Made by a program: the position numbers and the translations under genes. The notes below the pieces were generated by a model. The model did no database searches, was not told the DNA's origin, and worked only from the letters and a program-made list of their open reading frames with translations. DNA of 64,000 nt, taken from positions 558,001 to 622,000 of the forward strand of contig NZ_SSND01000001.1 in NCBI RefSeq assembly GCF_004799285.1, in the 5' to 3' direction. This stretch comes from Aliigemmobacter aestuarii (GTDB lineage: Bacteria; Pseudomonadota; Alphaproteobacteria; Rhodobacterales; Rhodobacteraceae). Positions 1-8,937 of this stretch are shown here, one piece after another; position 1 is the stretch's first letter, and the number at the start of each line of letters is the position of its first letter.

Positions 1-23
1 GCCGGGTGCAGGTGCCGGGTCAT
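1..23 (-). CDS. Start of a truncated gene downstream of soxB (possibly soxD)
   Basis: An ATG on the minus strand at 23-21 opens a frame reading M-T-R-H-L-H-P before the window ends. It follows the soxB stop by 10 bases, and a GAGAGG-type ribosome binding site lies in the gap. In sarcosine oxidase operons soxD usually follows soxB, so soxD is the contextual guess, but seven residues are too few to identify it. Confidence 0.35.
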
Positions 24-33
24 CGCGCGCCTC

Positions 34-1284
34 TCAATGCAGGTTGTGCTGGCTGCCCGTGCCTTCCTCGTCGATGAGGTGGCCGGTGGCGAAACGGTCA
101 AGCCGGAAACGGCGGGCGACGTCATGCGGCTGGCCGGTGGCCATCAGATGGGCCATGCACCAGCCCGAGGCCGGCACCGCCTTGAAGCCGCCGTAGTTCC
201 AGCCGCAGTTCAGGAACAGCCCGTCCACATGGGTGCGGTCGATGACGGGCGATCCGTCAGGCGACATGTCCATGATGCCCCCCCAGGACCGCAGCACGCG
301 CGCCCGCCCGATCATCGGCATCAGTGTCATGCCCGCTTCCATCACATGTTCCACCATCGGCAGGTTGCCCCGCGCAGCGTAGGAGGCATAGAAATCCAGA
401 TCCCCGCCAAAGACGAGGCCGCCCTTGTCGGATTGCGAGATGTAGAAATGCCCCATGCCGAAGCTGATGACATGGTGGATTACCGGCTTCAGCCCCTCGC
501 TGACGAAGGCCTGAAGGATGTGGCTTTCGATCGGCAGGCGCATGCCCGCCATCGCGGCGACCTGGCTGGAGCGGCCCGCGACCACGATCCCCACCTTCTT
601 GGCCCGGATCGCGCCGCGCGTCGTCTGCACCCCTGTCACCCGGCCGTTGGAAACGTCGATGCCCGTCACCTCGCAGTTCTGGATCAGGTCGACGCCGCGC
701 CGGTCGGCGCCGCGCGCATAGCCCCACGCCACCGCGTCATGCCGCGCCGTGCCGCCGCGCGGGTGCAGAAGCCCGCCATAGATCGGAAAGCGGGTCTGTT
801 CGAAATCAAGATAGGGCAGATGTTCGCGCACGCCCTCGCGGTCCAGCAGGATCGCGTCATCGCCCTGGTTGATCATCGCATTGCCGCGCCGGGCGAAGGC
901 GTCGCGCTGTCCGTCGGAATGGAACAGGTTGATCAGCCCGCGCTGCGAATGCATCACGTTGTAGTTCAGTTCGGATTCCAGCCCTTCCCACAGCTTCAGC
1001 GAATGGCTGTAGAATTCCGAATTGCCCGGCAGGAAGTAGTTGGCGCGCACGATGGTCGTGTTCCGGCCGATGTTGCCGCTGCCCAGATAGCCTTTTTCCA
1101 GAACCGCGATGTTGGTCATCCCGTGGTTCTTGGCCAGGTAATAGGCCGTCGACAGCCCGTGCCCGCCGCCGCCGATGATGATCGCGTCATATTCGGCCTT
1201 GGGCGCGGGATCGCGCCACGCGGGTTTCCAGCCCTTGTTGCCAAAGAGTCCTTCGCCAAGGACCTTCAAGCCGGAATAGCGCAT
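34..1284 (-). CDS. soxB: Sarcosine oxidase subunit beta
   Basis: Beta subunit of heterotetrameric sarcosine oxidase, which oxidatively demethylates sarcosine to glycine, with one-carbon transfer to tetrahydrofolate. The 416-residue product opens with MRYSGLKVLGEGLFGNKGW and has the FAD-binding Rossmann motif GGGGHGLSTAYYLA at about residues 37-50, followed by LEKG and GRNTTIVRANY, all characteristic of SoxB. The C-terminal GWNYGGFKAVPASGW segment is also typical. The ATG at 1284 was chosen because GGGAGA lies just upstream and the length then matches the family; a longer reading to 1332 adds residues without family similarity. The gene starting at position 23 probably belongs to the same operon. 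The protein is cytoplasmic. Confidence 0.93.
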   Translation of the reverse strand: MRYSGLKVLGEGLFGNKGWKPAWRDPAPKAEYDAIIIGGGGHGLSTAYYLAKNHGMTNIAVLEKGYLGSGNIGRNTTIVRANYFLPGNSEFYSHSLKLWEGLESELNYNVMHSQRGLINLFHSDGQRDAFARRGNAMINQGDDAILLDREGVREHLPYLDFEQTRFPIYGGLLHPRGGTARHDAVAWGYARGADRRGVDLIQNCEVTGIDVSNGRVTGVQTTRGAIRAKKVGIVVAGRSSQVAAMAGMRLPIESHILQAFVSEGLKPVIHHVISFGMGHFYISQSDKGGLVFGGDLDFYASYAARGNLPMVEHVMEAGMTLMPMIGRARVLRSWGGIMDMSPDGSPVIDRTHVDGLFLNCGWNYGGFKAVPASGWCMAHLMATGQPHDVARRFRLDRFATGHLIDEEGTGSQHNLH

Positions 1285-1335
1285 GGACCGTCTCCCTTCA
1301 CCGATGGCGGATTGGACCGCGATCGGTGGCAATAA

Positions 1336-2724
1336 TCAAGGGATCGCATCGGATTCCTTGCCTGACTGCGACAGGCTTTGTCGCAAGCGGGCAAGGCGCT
1401 CGCGGTTCCTTGCCGCAGCCCACCGGCCCACCGGCCCCGGCTTTCCGGTGAAGGGCGCGGCCGGAACAAGGCTGATGTCGCCATGGCCGATCCCCGGCCT
1501 TCCGGGCGCGGGCGCCTGGTCGGGATCTAGGTCAAGATCGAGGATCGAGGGGGCGTCGTGCAGCAGAGGCAGGCAGGCGCGGAACAGGCGCCGGGCCACC
1601 GCCCCGCCCGCCGGCGCGATCACCGGCCCCGCGGGTTCGCAGGCCAGCGGGGAGCCGTTGCAGGCCAGCCGCAGCGCCGCCAGCGCCGCCGGATCACGAT
1701 GCGCCATGACGATGTGCATCAGCGCGAAACCGTGCCCCCGGAACGGGATCAGCACCTTCGGCCGGGGGTTCAGCCTTGTCCAGCGGATACCGTCGCGGGG
1801 AGCGTCCTGCCAGTCCATCGCGCAGAACGAGGCTTCGGGCGTCATCACCGCCCCCTGCCGCAGAAGGGCGGCACCGGCCCGTTCGATCCCCTTGCGAACG
1901 GCGTTTTGCCGCGCCACCTCGCCCGGCGGCAGTGCCCCGAAATCCGCGATGCGCATGGTCATGAACCGGCCCGCCGCCTGCGATTCCGCGATCAGGCGAT
2001 CCAGCGCGGGCCCGCGGTCGGGCTGGCGCACCTGTTCGAGCATGGCCGCCTGTTCCTCGCTCGACGGCCTGAGATAGCTGAGATAGCGATGCCCGGCGGC
2101 GAACTTGTGCAAGGACAGCCGCCCGGTCGAGGCAAAGACCATCCCCGCCGCCCGTGCCCGCGTCAGCAAATCGGCATCGACCGGGGCCGAGATCGCCTCG
2201 GGCCGGCGCCAGCCGCCGATGCGGTCGATCACGGCGCGCCGATGCGCGAAGGAACTGGGCGGGAAGAAATGCGGCCTCTCGCCGTCGGGCACCGCGCCAT
2301 CCCCGGAAAAGAGGCCCGAAACGATGCCCCCCCGGATGCCGGTGGGAAGGTGGAACAGGCTACCCGCCACCGCGAAATCCACCTCGGGCCGGGCGGCAAA
2401 AAGGTCGACGAGGCTGGACAGGTGGAACCGTTCCCAGATGTCATCGTGGCCCAGATAGGCGATCAGCGGCGCGCGGGCGTGGTCGATCCCGGCCATGTTC
2501 GGGCCGCTCTGGCTGCCCACGCGGTCAGACAGGTTCAGCCAGCGCAGGCGCGGCGAAAGATAGGGGCGCAACGCCGCCTCGGTATCATCGGCGCAGGCAT
2601 CGCCCACGACCAGCAGTTCCCAGTCGTCGCGATCCTGTTCCATGACCGAAAGGACCGAGGGCAGGATGTGCCGCCCCCTGCCCCAGGTGGCCATGATCAC
2701 GCTGATCGCGGGCGCGTCAGCCAA
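1336..2724 (-). CDS. Family 2 glycosyltransferase
   Basis: The N-terminal part is a GT-A fold of family 2: AISVIMATWGRGRHILPSVLSVM at about residues 5-27, WELLVVGDACADDT (a typical D-x-S/C-x-D/T region), and GHDDIWE as the DxD-like metal site. A less conserved C-terminal region of about 230 residues follows. Substrate is unknown. The best start is the TTG at 2724, which overlaps the end of the upstream epimerase gene by 8 bases and suggests translational coupling. A longer reading to 2847 would be antiparallel-free but lies wholly inside the epimerase gene, so it was rejected. No strong ribosome binding site is visible. Together with the epimerase-like neighbour it suggests synthesis of a surface polysaccharide. 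Confidence 0.75.
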   Translation of the reverse strand: MADAPAISVIMATWGRGRHILPSVLSVMEQDRDDWELLVVGDACADDTEAALRPYLSPRLRWLNLSDRVGSQSGPNMAGIDHARAPLIAYLGHDDIWERFHLSSLVDLFAARPEVDFAVAGSLFHLPTGIRGGIVSGLFSGDGAVPDGERPHFFPPSSFAHRRAVIDRIGGWRRPEAISAPVDADLLTRARAAGMVFASTGRLSLHKFAAGHRYLSYLRPSSEEQAAMLEQVRQPDRGPALDRLIAESQAAGRFMTMRIADFGALPPGEVARQNAVRKGIERAGAALLRQGAVMTPEASFCAMDWQDAPRDGIRWTRLNPRPKVLIPFRGHGFALMHIVMAHRDPAALAALRLACNGSPLACEPAGPVIAPAGGAVARRLFRACLPLLHDAPSILDLDLDPDQAPAPGRPGIGHGDISLVPAAPFTGKPGPVGRWAAARNRERLARLRQSLSQSGKESDAIP

Positions 2725-3241
2725 AGCGGTAGGGGATGCCCGGATGATCGCGATCGAGGCGCGACTTGTCGGGATGCGCCGGATCGTAGGCCCGGGTCGG
2801 CATGTTGATGAAATGCGCGGCCTCATGGCCAAGGTTCTGAACCCCATGCACCACGAAGGCCGGAATTGTCAGCAGCACCGGATTGGCCGCCCCCACGTCC
2901 AGCACGTTCAGCGCGCCGCGCGTCGGGCTTTCGGGTCGCAGGTCGTAAAGCACCACCCGGAAGCTGCCGGCAAGAAAGGCCAGCCGGTCGCTTTGCCGCT
3001 TGTGATAGACCCAGGCCCGGACCGATCCGGCTTCGGCCATCACGTGATAGACATGCGGCGTGACAAAGGACGGATCATGAAGATCCGTCATCAGCACGGT
3101 CAGCGTCCCCCGCCCGTCCGAGTTCGACACCAGCCGCCGCAGCCGGAGGCCTTCGATCTGGTTCTCGACCGCGAGGTCCGCGAAGGCCGGCGTGGCGGGT
3201 ACCCAGGGTGCATCGTCAGTGAAATCGTCGAGTGTGACCAC
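2717..3241 (-). CDS. RmlC-like cupin, dTDP-4-dehydrorhamnose 3,5-epimerase family
   Basis: This 174-residue protein has the layout of the RmlC family: HDPSFVTPHVYHVMAEAGSVRAWVYHKRQSDRLAFLAGSFRVVLYDLR forms the cupin strands, LLTIPAFVVHGVQNLG matches the family's 'P-x-x-V-x-H-G' loop, and a C-terminal acidic D-R-D-H-P-G-I-P-Y stretch resembles the usual dD-P-x-x-x-I-x-W. The family epimerises or isomerises nucleotide-linked 4-ketosugars. The start is a GTG at 3241 with GGAGG five bases upstream. It overlaps the glycosyltransferase gene, so the two form a small sugar operon. The exact substrate cannot be read from the sequence, and no other dTDP-rhamnose genes are present in the window. Confidence 0.7.
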   Translation of the reverse strand: MVTLDDFTDDAPWVPATPAFADLAVENQIEGLRLRRLVSNSDGRGTLTVLMTDLHDPSFVTPHVYHVMAEAGSVRAWVYHKRQSDRLAFLAGSFRVVLYDLRPESPTRGALNVLDVGAANPVLLTIPAFVVHGVQNLGHEAAHFINMPTRAYDPAHPDKSRLDRDHPGIPYRFG

Positions 3242-3280
3242 GGGGGCCTCCGCCTGTTGGCTCAGCCCCTACAAGACGAC

Positions 3281-3310
3281 ACCGCGCAGCGAAAAGCAAC
3301 GCTGCGCGGT
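3281..3310. terminator. Perfect 11-bp hairpin
   Basis: ACCGCGCAGCG (3281-3291) pairs exactly with CGCTGCGCGGT (3300-3310) around the loop AAAAGCAA. It sits 93 bases beyond the stop of the Tad-like gene at 3403 and about 40 bases upstream of the epimerase start, so it probably separates the two minus-strand units. No U-run follows, so Rho-independent activity is uncertain. Confidence 0.5.
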
Positions 3311-3402
3311 GGTCCTGTTCAGGGTCCTTGCCGGGGTGCCTAGGCGGCACTTCCGGGGCGCTTCCGGGCCAAGCCCCTGATCTGTTGGCACACGCCGCCA
3401 GA

Positions 3403-4719
3403 TCAGATCGCGAGCCGGAAGTATTCGGCCATGAAGTTGTTTTCCATGCCCGAACCGCAGAAACCCATGTCCATGTTGGACGTGCCCGAGATGGTCCCGC
3501 CCGCCACGATCGCGGCCCCGTGCAATCCGCCGGCATTCGCCGCGAAGGAGACATCGACCTTGGCAAGGATCTGGCCGCCGTACATCTTCAGGTTCCCGGC
3601 CACATCGACCGATCCCATCGTGATCAGCTGCGAGCCCCCGCCTTCGGCGCAGTTGTCGTCGCGCCCGATCTGAAGGTCCTGCGGCGCATAGATGGATTTG
3701 GACGCCGTGTTCGTCGTGGCGATCACGACATTTTCCAGCACCATCTGGTTGCCCATCTTGATCTGGCAGTCCGTCACCAGCACCACGTCGCGCAGGATCG
3801 TGCCGTTGGCAAAGCTCAACCGTCCGTTGCTTGTCGGGCAATCGTAGGTGTGAACCCGGCCCGAGGTGAAATGGCTGGCGTTCAGGTTGGTGGTGGACAG
3901 CGTAAGCATGCCGCTGCCAAGGATGTAGTCGGGCACGAAACGGTCATCCATCGCATAAAGACCGGCGATAATGTTGTCGATCCGTTCCAGGATGCGGATG
4001 TTCCACGTTCCTTCCCGCAGCGCCTCGCGCAGGCCCTCGTTCTGTTCATAGCCCGAATTGGGCAGTTCCAGATTGTCCACGTCTGACAGCGAAACCACCG
4101 TCCCCGTCTCGAAGATGTTGTTGTTGTTCAACGAGATGGTGTTGTTGGAATGGATGCAGAATCCGGCCCTGTATTCGTTGTTCGATTGCAGATCGACCTC
4201 AAGCTCGGCCACGAAGCCTTCGCGCAGGCAGGTCGGGCGGTAGGTGACGAAGACAGAACCGGTGACGATGTCCATCGTCTCGATCCCCGCGAGGGCAAGG
4301 AAGTAGTTGCCATGCGGGTTGCCGCGGTCGGTGGTGCGGCGCGCGATCACCCGCACGGCGCCTGTCGCATCGGGGTCGGGGGTAAAGACGGTCGTGGCCG
4401 GATCATAGTCGCCGAACTGCACGTCCTGCGCCTCGATGACAAAGCCGTGCCGGTCGGCGGGCATGTTCCTTTCAGCGATCTCAAGCGCCTTCGCAACCGC
4501 CGTTTCCGGCGTTCCGAATTCGCGTTCCAGGATGGCGGCATGGGCGGCGGCATCGGCCGCGACCTGCATCTGTGTCCTGACGGCCATCGCGTTCGACAGG
4601 TCGATGGCATAGCCCGAAAGCATCAGCATCGAGAAGCCGAAAAACAGCGCCATTACGGTTGAGGCGCCTTCGTCCTTGCGGACGAAGGCATTGATTTGGT
4701 TCCGGATTTTTCCGCGCAT
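3403..4719 (-). CDS. TadG/Tad-domain surface or pilus-assembly protein
   Basis: The 438-residue product begins with a short basic segment, then KDEGASTVMALFFGFSMLMLSGYAIDLSNAMAVRTQMQVAADAAAHAA at about residues 15-63. This is the classical Tad (Flp pilus assembly TadE/TadG-like) N-terminal helix that anchors these proteins in the inner membrane. The rest is periplasmic and unusual: an asparagine- and serine-rich stretch (about residues 190-215) and repeated short beta-like segments to the C terminus, plausibly a beta-helix. Cysteine pairs are scattered through this part. The gene follows the TadE-like gene by three bases on the same strand. No tadA, tadB, tadC or rcpA homologue lies in the window. 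Function beyond a pilus-associated or envelope role cannot be assigned. Confidence 0.72.
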   Translation of the reverse strand: MRGKIRNQINAFVRKDEGASTVMALFFGFSMLMLSGYAIDLSNAMAVRTQMQVAADAAAHAAILEREFGTPETAVAKALEIAERNMPADRHGFVIEAQDVQFGDYDPATTVFTPDPDATGAVRVIARRTTDRGNPHGNYFLALAGIETMDIVTGSVFVTYRPTCLREGFVAELEVDLQSNNEYRAGFCIHSNNTISLNNNNIFETGTVVSLSDVDNLELPNSGYEQNEGLREALREGTWNIRILERIDNIIAGLYAMDDRFVPDYILGSGMLTLSTTNLNASHFTSGRVHTYDCPTSNGRLSFANGTILRDVVLVTDCQIKMGNQMVLENVVIATTNTASKSIYAPQDLQIGRDDNCAEGGGSQLITMGSVDVAGNLKMYGGQILAKVDVSFAANAGGLHGAAIVAGGTISGTSNMDMGFCGSGMENNFMAEYFRLAI

Positions 4720-4722
4720 CGG

Positions 4723-5139
4723 TCAGATCTCCGCAAAATGCTGGGACACGACGGCCATCTGGACGTCGTCGAACGCATCGATGAAGCTGAGCGTCGAAAA
4801 ATCGCTAATATACACAAGGACCTGAGTCCGGATGATCCCGTCCGTCACCGTGGTCGTGACGACAGCCCGCGGGGCAAGATCCGCAATCGCGGTCTTCACG
4901 CGTTCTTCCGCCTCGTTCAGGTCACGGATACGACCAACAGACACGGCACGGTTCACATCTTGCACCACACGCTCGATGCGGGCCTTGCCACCGAAGATCA
5001 GCGCCGTTTCCGCAACCAGCGAAAACAGGATGACGAAGAAGGGCATCCAGATGATGACCTCGACGGTGGCTCCGCCGTCTTCTTTACAAAACTGACGCTT
5101 GATCCACGCCAGAGCACTCTTTGGGGCACAGTTCCACAT
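4723..5139 (-). CDS. TadE-like pseudopilin/pilus assembly protein
   Basis: A 138-residue protein with a basic N terminus and then KEDGGATVEVIIWMPFFVILFSLVAETALIFGGKARIERVVQDVNRAVSVGR, the TadE signature (E-x-G-x-x-x-V-E followed by one membrane helix and an amphipathic helix). The remainder is a small beta-rich periplasmic domain. The ATG at 5139 was chosen because AGGTGAG lies six bases upstream; a longer reading to 5205 adds 22 residues with no TadE character. It is the first gene of a two-gene operon with the Tad-domain gene at 3403-4719. TadE proteins act in assembly of Flp pili or related surface structures at the inner membrane. Confidence 0.78.
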   Translation of the reverse strand: MWNCAPKSALAWIKRQFCKEDGGATVEVIIWMPFFVILFSLVAETALIFGGKARIERVVQDVNRAVSVGRIRDLNEAEERVKTAIADLAPRAVVTTTVTDGIIRTQVLVYISDFSTLSFIDAFDDVQMAVVSQHFAEI

Positions 5140-5215
5140 GGGCAGCTCACCTTTCGAATGCACTACCCCACCCGACACCCGGTGTGATCGCCCAAGCTGG
5201 CGCATTAAGGGCGGA

Positions 5216-5240
5216 ACTGCGGCACAAATCTGGCCGCAGT
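5216..5240. terminator. Hairpin after the glutamate dehydrogenase gene
   Basis: ACTGCGGC (5216-5223) pairs perfectly with GCCGCAGT (5233-5240) around a 9-base loop. It lies 34 bases downstream of the dehydrogenase stop and upstream of the TadE-like start, where a terminator is expected. There is no U-run, so it is only a candidate. Confidence 0.4.
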
Positions 5241-5273
5241 CCCGAATCGTGAAACAATTTCGGTTTTACAGGC

Positions 5274-6704
5274 TCATAGCCCCTTGGACCGATAGGTTTT
5301 GGCCACGCGGTCGATCGCAACGATGTAGGCCGCGACTCGCAGATCCTCGACATCGTTGCGGCTGTGCCAGACCTCGCGCATGGCCTGATAGGCGGTGCGC
5401 ATCGTGTCATCCAGACCCGACCGCACGAGCATCAGCTCGTCCGAGCCGGTCAGGAAACGTTCCTTGAAGTCATCGGCCAGCGTCCAGCCAAGCCCCTTGT
5501 CGGCCGACAGCCGTTCCAGTTCTTCGACCAGAAGGCGCGAGCGTGCCTCTTCGGCGCGGCGCTGCATCCGGCCGAAACGGATGTGCGACAGGTTCTTGAC
5601 CCATTCGAAATAGCTGACCGTCACGCCGCCCGCATTGGCATACATGTCCGGGATGATCACCGTGCCCTTCCGGCGCAGGATCTCGTCGGCGCTGAAGGTG
5701 ATCGGCCCGTTGGCGGCCTCGATGATCAGGGGGGCCTTGATCCTGTCGGCGTTGTCCTTGTGGATCACGGCCTCGAGCGCGGCGGGAATGAGAATGTCGC
5801 AGGCTTGCTCAAGCACCTTGGCGCCATCCTCGACATAGGTCGCCTCGGGGTATCCCTTCACCCCGCCGTTGGTGGCGATCCACTGCCGCACCGCCTCGAC
5901 GTTCAGCCCCTTGTCATCCAGCAGCGCCCCGTCGCGTTCGATGATCGCGACGATCTTCGCGCCATCCTCTTCCGACAGGAACTTGGCAGCGTGATAGCCC
6001 ACGTTGCCGAGGCCCTGCACGATCAACCGCTTGCCGTCCAGCGTGCCGGACAGCCCGGCCTTGGCCATGTCGTCCTTGTGGCGGAAGAATTCGCGCAGCG
6101 CGTACTGGACGCCGCGCCCCGTCGCCTCCACCCTGCCCTGGATGCCGCCGGCATGGGGCGGCTTGCCGGTGACGCAGGCCTTGGCGTTGATGTCGGTGGT
6201 GTTCATCCGCGCATACTGGTCGGCGATCCAGGCCATCTCGCGTTCGCCAGTGCCCATGTCGGGGGCTGGCACGTTCTGCGCCGGATGGATCAGGTCGCGC
6301 TTGATCAGCTCATAGGCGAAGCGGCGGGTGATCAGCTCCAGTTCATGTTCCTCCCATTGCCGCGGGTCGATGCACAGTCCCCCCTTCGATCCGCCGAAAG
6401 GCGTTTCGACCAGCGCGCATTTGTAAGTCATCAGCGCGGCCAGCGCCTCCACCTCGTCCTGGTTGACGTTGGTGGCATAGCGGATGCCGCCCTTTACCGG
6501 TTCCATGTGTTCGGAATGAACCGACCGGTATCCGACGAAGGTTTCGATCTTGCCGCGCAGGCGCACGCCGAAGCGCACCGTATAGGTGGAATTGCAGACG
6601 CGGATCTTCTGTTCGAGCCCCGGGCTGAGGTTCATCAGCCGCGCAGCCCGATTGAACATCAGGTCGACGCTTTCGCGGAAACTCGGCTCGCCACTGGCGT
6701 GCAT
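5274..6704 (-). CDS. Glu/Leu/Phe/Val dehydrogenase family protein (glutamate dehydrogenase)
   Basis: Probable NAD(P)-dependent glutamate dehydrogenase interconverting glutamate and 2-oxoglutarate plus ammonium. From MHASGEPSF the protein is 476 residues. The dimerisation domain carries EPVKGGIRY (Lys71), MTYKCAL (Lys95) and TPFGGSKGG (Lys107), the conserved substrate-binding and catalytic lysines; PAPDMGTGEREMAW is the next signature. The dinucleotide-binding domain has VQGLGNVGYHAAKFL. The ATG at 6704 is preferred over the ATG at 6710 because GGGAG is then seven bases upstream instead of almost touching the start. The gene stands alone between the two Tad groups and is divergent from the one at 7111. 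Another amino-acid dehydrogenase of the same superfamily is possible but less likely. Confidence 0.9.
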   Translation of the reverse strand: MHASGEPSFRESVDLMFNRAARLMNLSPGLEQKIRVCNSTYTVRFGVRLRGKIETFVGYRSVHSEHMEPVKGGIRYATNVNQDEVEALAALMTYKCALVETPFGGSKGGLCIDPRQWEEHELELITRRFAYELIKRDLIHPAQNVPAPDMGTGEREMAWIADQYARMNTTDINAKACVTGKPPHAGGIQGRVEATGRGVQYALREFFRHKDDMAKAGLSGTLDGKRLIVQGLGNVGYHAAKFLSEEDGAKIVAIIERDGALLDDKGLNVEAVRQWIATNGGVKGYPEATYVEDGAKVLEQACDILIPAALEAVIHKDNADRIKAPLIIEAANGPITFSADEILRRKGTVIIPDMYANAGGVTVSYFEWVKNLSHIRFGRMQRRAEEARSRLLVEELERLSADKGLGWTLADDFKERFLTGSDELMLVRSGLDDTMRTAYQAMREVWHSRNDVEDLRVAAYIVAIDRVAKTYRSKGL

Positions 6705-7110
6705 GTCCATACTCCCGTTGTATTGTTTCTTGTCTTTGGGTCTGCGGCAGGCCGCCGCAGACGCGGCCAACTTACGCGCGCATGGTGAAGAATGCATCAA
6801 CGATAACGTTACCGGCAATTTTCCGGGCATTTCGGAAACGATTCGTTAACCGGACGCGTCAAACCGTCGTCGCGTGGGGGCAGATGACGGAAATCCGCCT
6901 GGCGTCCGCCAGATTTTCGTCACGATCCGGCGAACAATCCCCCCGCATCGCTGGCCAGCGTTTCCGGCTATGTGCGATTTTGTCAAGGATCCCCGCCAAT
7001 TCGCCATAATTGTGCCCCACCGATCCCGGTAAATGCAGTGTGGGCAAGAGTCCGTCCGTAGTGGGGCGGCGCTTTTGCAGTGTGGGATGTACGTTATTAT
7101 GAGGCTGCGC
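6705..7110. other. Divergent intergenic region between the dehydrogenase and the Tad/vWA operon
   Basis: About 400 bases that must hold the promoters of two divergent units. I see a single TTAACC half-site near 6846-6851 and two copies of the 11-mer TGCAGTGTGGG, at 7034-7044 and 7076-7086, 42 bases apart, just before the tad-like start. No convincing gene or RNA was found. Some in-frame ATGs (7033, 7087, 7099) lie in it but lack a well placed ribosome binding site. Confidence 0.4.
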
Positions 7111-8937
7111 ATGCGCCCTGTTGACAAGTGGAACGCCTATCAGGTTGCGGGGCGTCTGAGGGACGGCATTCAGACAGAGATCCGTCGGTTCGCCTCGGAT
7201 GAAAGGGGAACGCTGACCGCGTTCGCCCTGATGATGACATTCTGGATGATCATGGTCGGCGGGCTGGCGATCGACGTGATGCGGCATGAACAGATCCGCA
7301 CGCGGCTTCAGCAGACGCTTGACCGGTCGATCCTTGCCGCAGCCTCGATGAGCCAGGAACTCGATCCCGAGGACGTGGTCGAAGACTATTTCGCCAAGGC
7401 CGACCTGGCCGAGGCGCTAAAGACCGTCGTCCCCTACGAAGGGCTGAACTTCCGCCGCGTGGTCGCCACGGCGGAACTGGAAACCAACCCGTTCTTCCTG
7501 GACCTCAAGGCCTACAGCATCGACAGTTTCATTGCCGGGGCCGCGGGCAGTGCCGAACAGAGCATCAGCAAGGTCGAAATCGCGCTGGTGCTGGACGTGT
7601 CGCGTTCGATGACCGAATACGCGGACGGCACCCCCCTGCCGCGCCCGAACCGGCTTGAGAACCTTCAGGATGCGGCGGCCGAATTCGCCCAGACGATCCT
7701 GGGCGAGGATCCCAGCAACACGATCACCATGTCGGTCGTGCCCTACAACGCGCATGTGAACCTGGGCCCCACGCTGTTCGGGCAGTACAACACGACGCAT
7801 CGCTTCTCGATGGGCGATCCGCGCACGGGTTTCACCCCGGCGTCCAGCTTCTGCATCGACCTGCCGATGTCGGTTTACAACCAGGCGGAGCTTTCCGGCT
7901 CAACTGCCTATCCGCAAGGCGCGTTCTTCGACGCCTACAGTTCGACGACGCGGAACACATCCTATGTCGAGGTGCAAGCGCCGCTGTGGCGGACGTCCAG
8001 CTACTGGCAGAACGGCGTTCAGAGAACCGGCACCTTCTATCTCAACGCCGCCTGCCAGCCGATGGCCGAGAACCATGTGCTGGTCCATTCGAACGACGCA
8101 GATGCTGTCGAGGCACACATCCGCCGGATGATCTCGATGGGCGGCACGGCGATCGACAAGGGCATCAAGTGGGGTCTCGCACTGCTTGACGAAAATTCGA
8201 GGAACGAGATCGAAGGCGTGATCAACGCGGGCGCGGCCCCCGAGATGGCCCGCGGCCGCCCGGCGGATTACAGCGCCAACGACACGATGAAGGTCATCGT
8301 CCTGATGACCGACGGCGAGAACTTCGAAGGCGAACAGATCAACACCGCCTACGCCGGAAGTGACCTGTCACCGATCTGGCGGTCGAACGGCGATGGTCAG
8401 CTTTCGATCCGCCACACCCAGAACCGCCCCTCGACCGCCGGGTCGAACGAATACTGGGCACCGGGCGTCTGTGAGAGTGCCTGGGTCTGGAACGGTCGCC
8501 GCTGGGTCTGGAAGGATTGCGTCACGCAAGGCATCTGGATGCCTTCCGCCTACAACAGCGGCTCGGGCGTCACGCGTCTGACCTGGGCCGAGGTGTGGCA
8601 GGAAGCGCGGATGCAGTGGGTCGCCTGGCAACTTTATGCCCGCGCGCTTGGAACCAACAACAGTTCCCGGTCCTGGTGGTATGACGCGACGATGGACGAC
8701 ATGCGGTCGTCGATCTCCGTGAGCGACCGCAACAACGGGCTTCAGACGGTCTGCGCGCTGGCCAAGCAGCAGGGTGTGAAGATGTTCGGGATCGCCTTCG
8801 AGGCGCCCAACAACGGCAAGACGCAGATCCGCCAGTGCGCCGACGAGGGCGGCTATTTCGAGGCCGAGGGCCTTGAGATCCGCACCGCCTTCCGGTCGAT
8901 CGCCAGCCAGATCAGCCAGCTGAGGCTCACGCAATGA
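7111..8937 (+). CDS. TadG-like protein with von Willebrand A domain
   Basis: The 608-residue protein starts with a cytoplasmic stretch and then SDERGTLTAFALMMTFWMIMVGGLAIDVMRHEQIRTRLQQTLDRSILAAA (about residues 29-78), the Tad membrane anchor. A von Willebrand A domain follows: KVEIALVLDVSRSM near residue 158 has the MIDAS D-x-S-x-S motif, GGTAIDKGIKWGLALL supplies the conserved Thr, and KVIVLMTDGEN the conserved Asp. A tryptophan-rich insertion (WVWNGRRWVWKDC) splits the domain before the final KMFGIAFEA strand. The ATG at 7111 was chosen because GAGG lies six bases upstream; upstream in-frame starts at 7099, 7087 or 7033 are possible. It is first in a three-gene operon with two TadE-like genes. 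A role in a pilus or surface adhesion structure is inferred. Confidence 0.8.
   Translation: MRPVDKWNAYQVAGRLRDGIQTEIRRFASDERGTLTAFALMMTFWMIMVGGLAIDVMRHEQIRTRLQQTLDRSILAAASMSQELDPEDVVEDYFAKADLAEALKTVVPYEGLNFRRVVATAELETNPFFLDLKAYSIDSFIAGAAGSAEQSISKVEIALVLDVSRSMTEYADGTPLPRPNRLENLQDAAAEFAQTILGEDPSNTITMSVVPYNAHVNLGPTLFGQYNTTHRFSMGDPRTGFTPASSFCIDLPMSVYNQAELSGSTAYPQGAFFDAYSSTTRNTSYVEVQAPLWRTSSYWQNGVQRTGTFYLNAACQPMAENHVLVHSNDADAVEAHIRRMISMGGTAIDKGIKWGLALLDENSRNEIEGVINAGAAPEMARGRPADYSANDTMKVIVLMTDGENFEGEQINTAYAGSDLSPIWRSNGDGQLSIRHTQNRPSTAGSNEYWAPGVCESAWVWNGRRWVWKDCVTQGIWMPSAYNSGSGVTRLTWAEVWQEARMQWVAWQLYARALGTNNSSRSWWYDATMDDMRSSISVSDRNNGLQTVCALAKQQGVKMFGIAFEAPNNGKTQIRQCADEGGYFEAEGLEIRTAFRSIASQISQLRLTQ

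Noticed and set aside
37-1335. A 432-codon plus-strand frame exactly mirroring soxB
   Set aside because: The codon pattern and SoxB motifs support the minus strand; the mirror frame is a composition effect.
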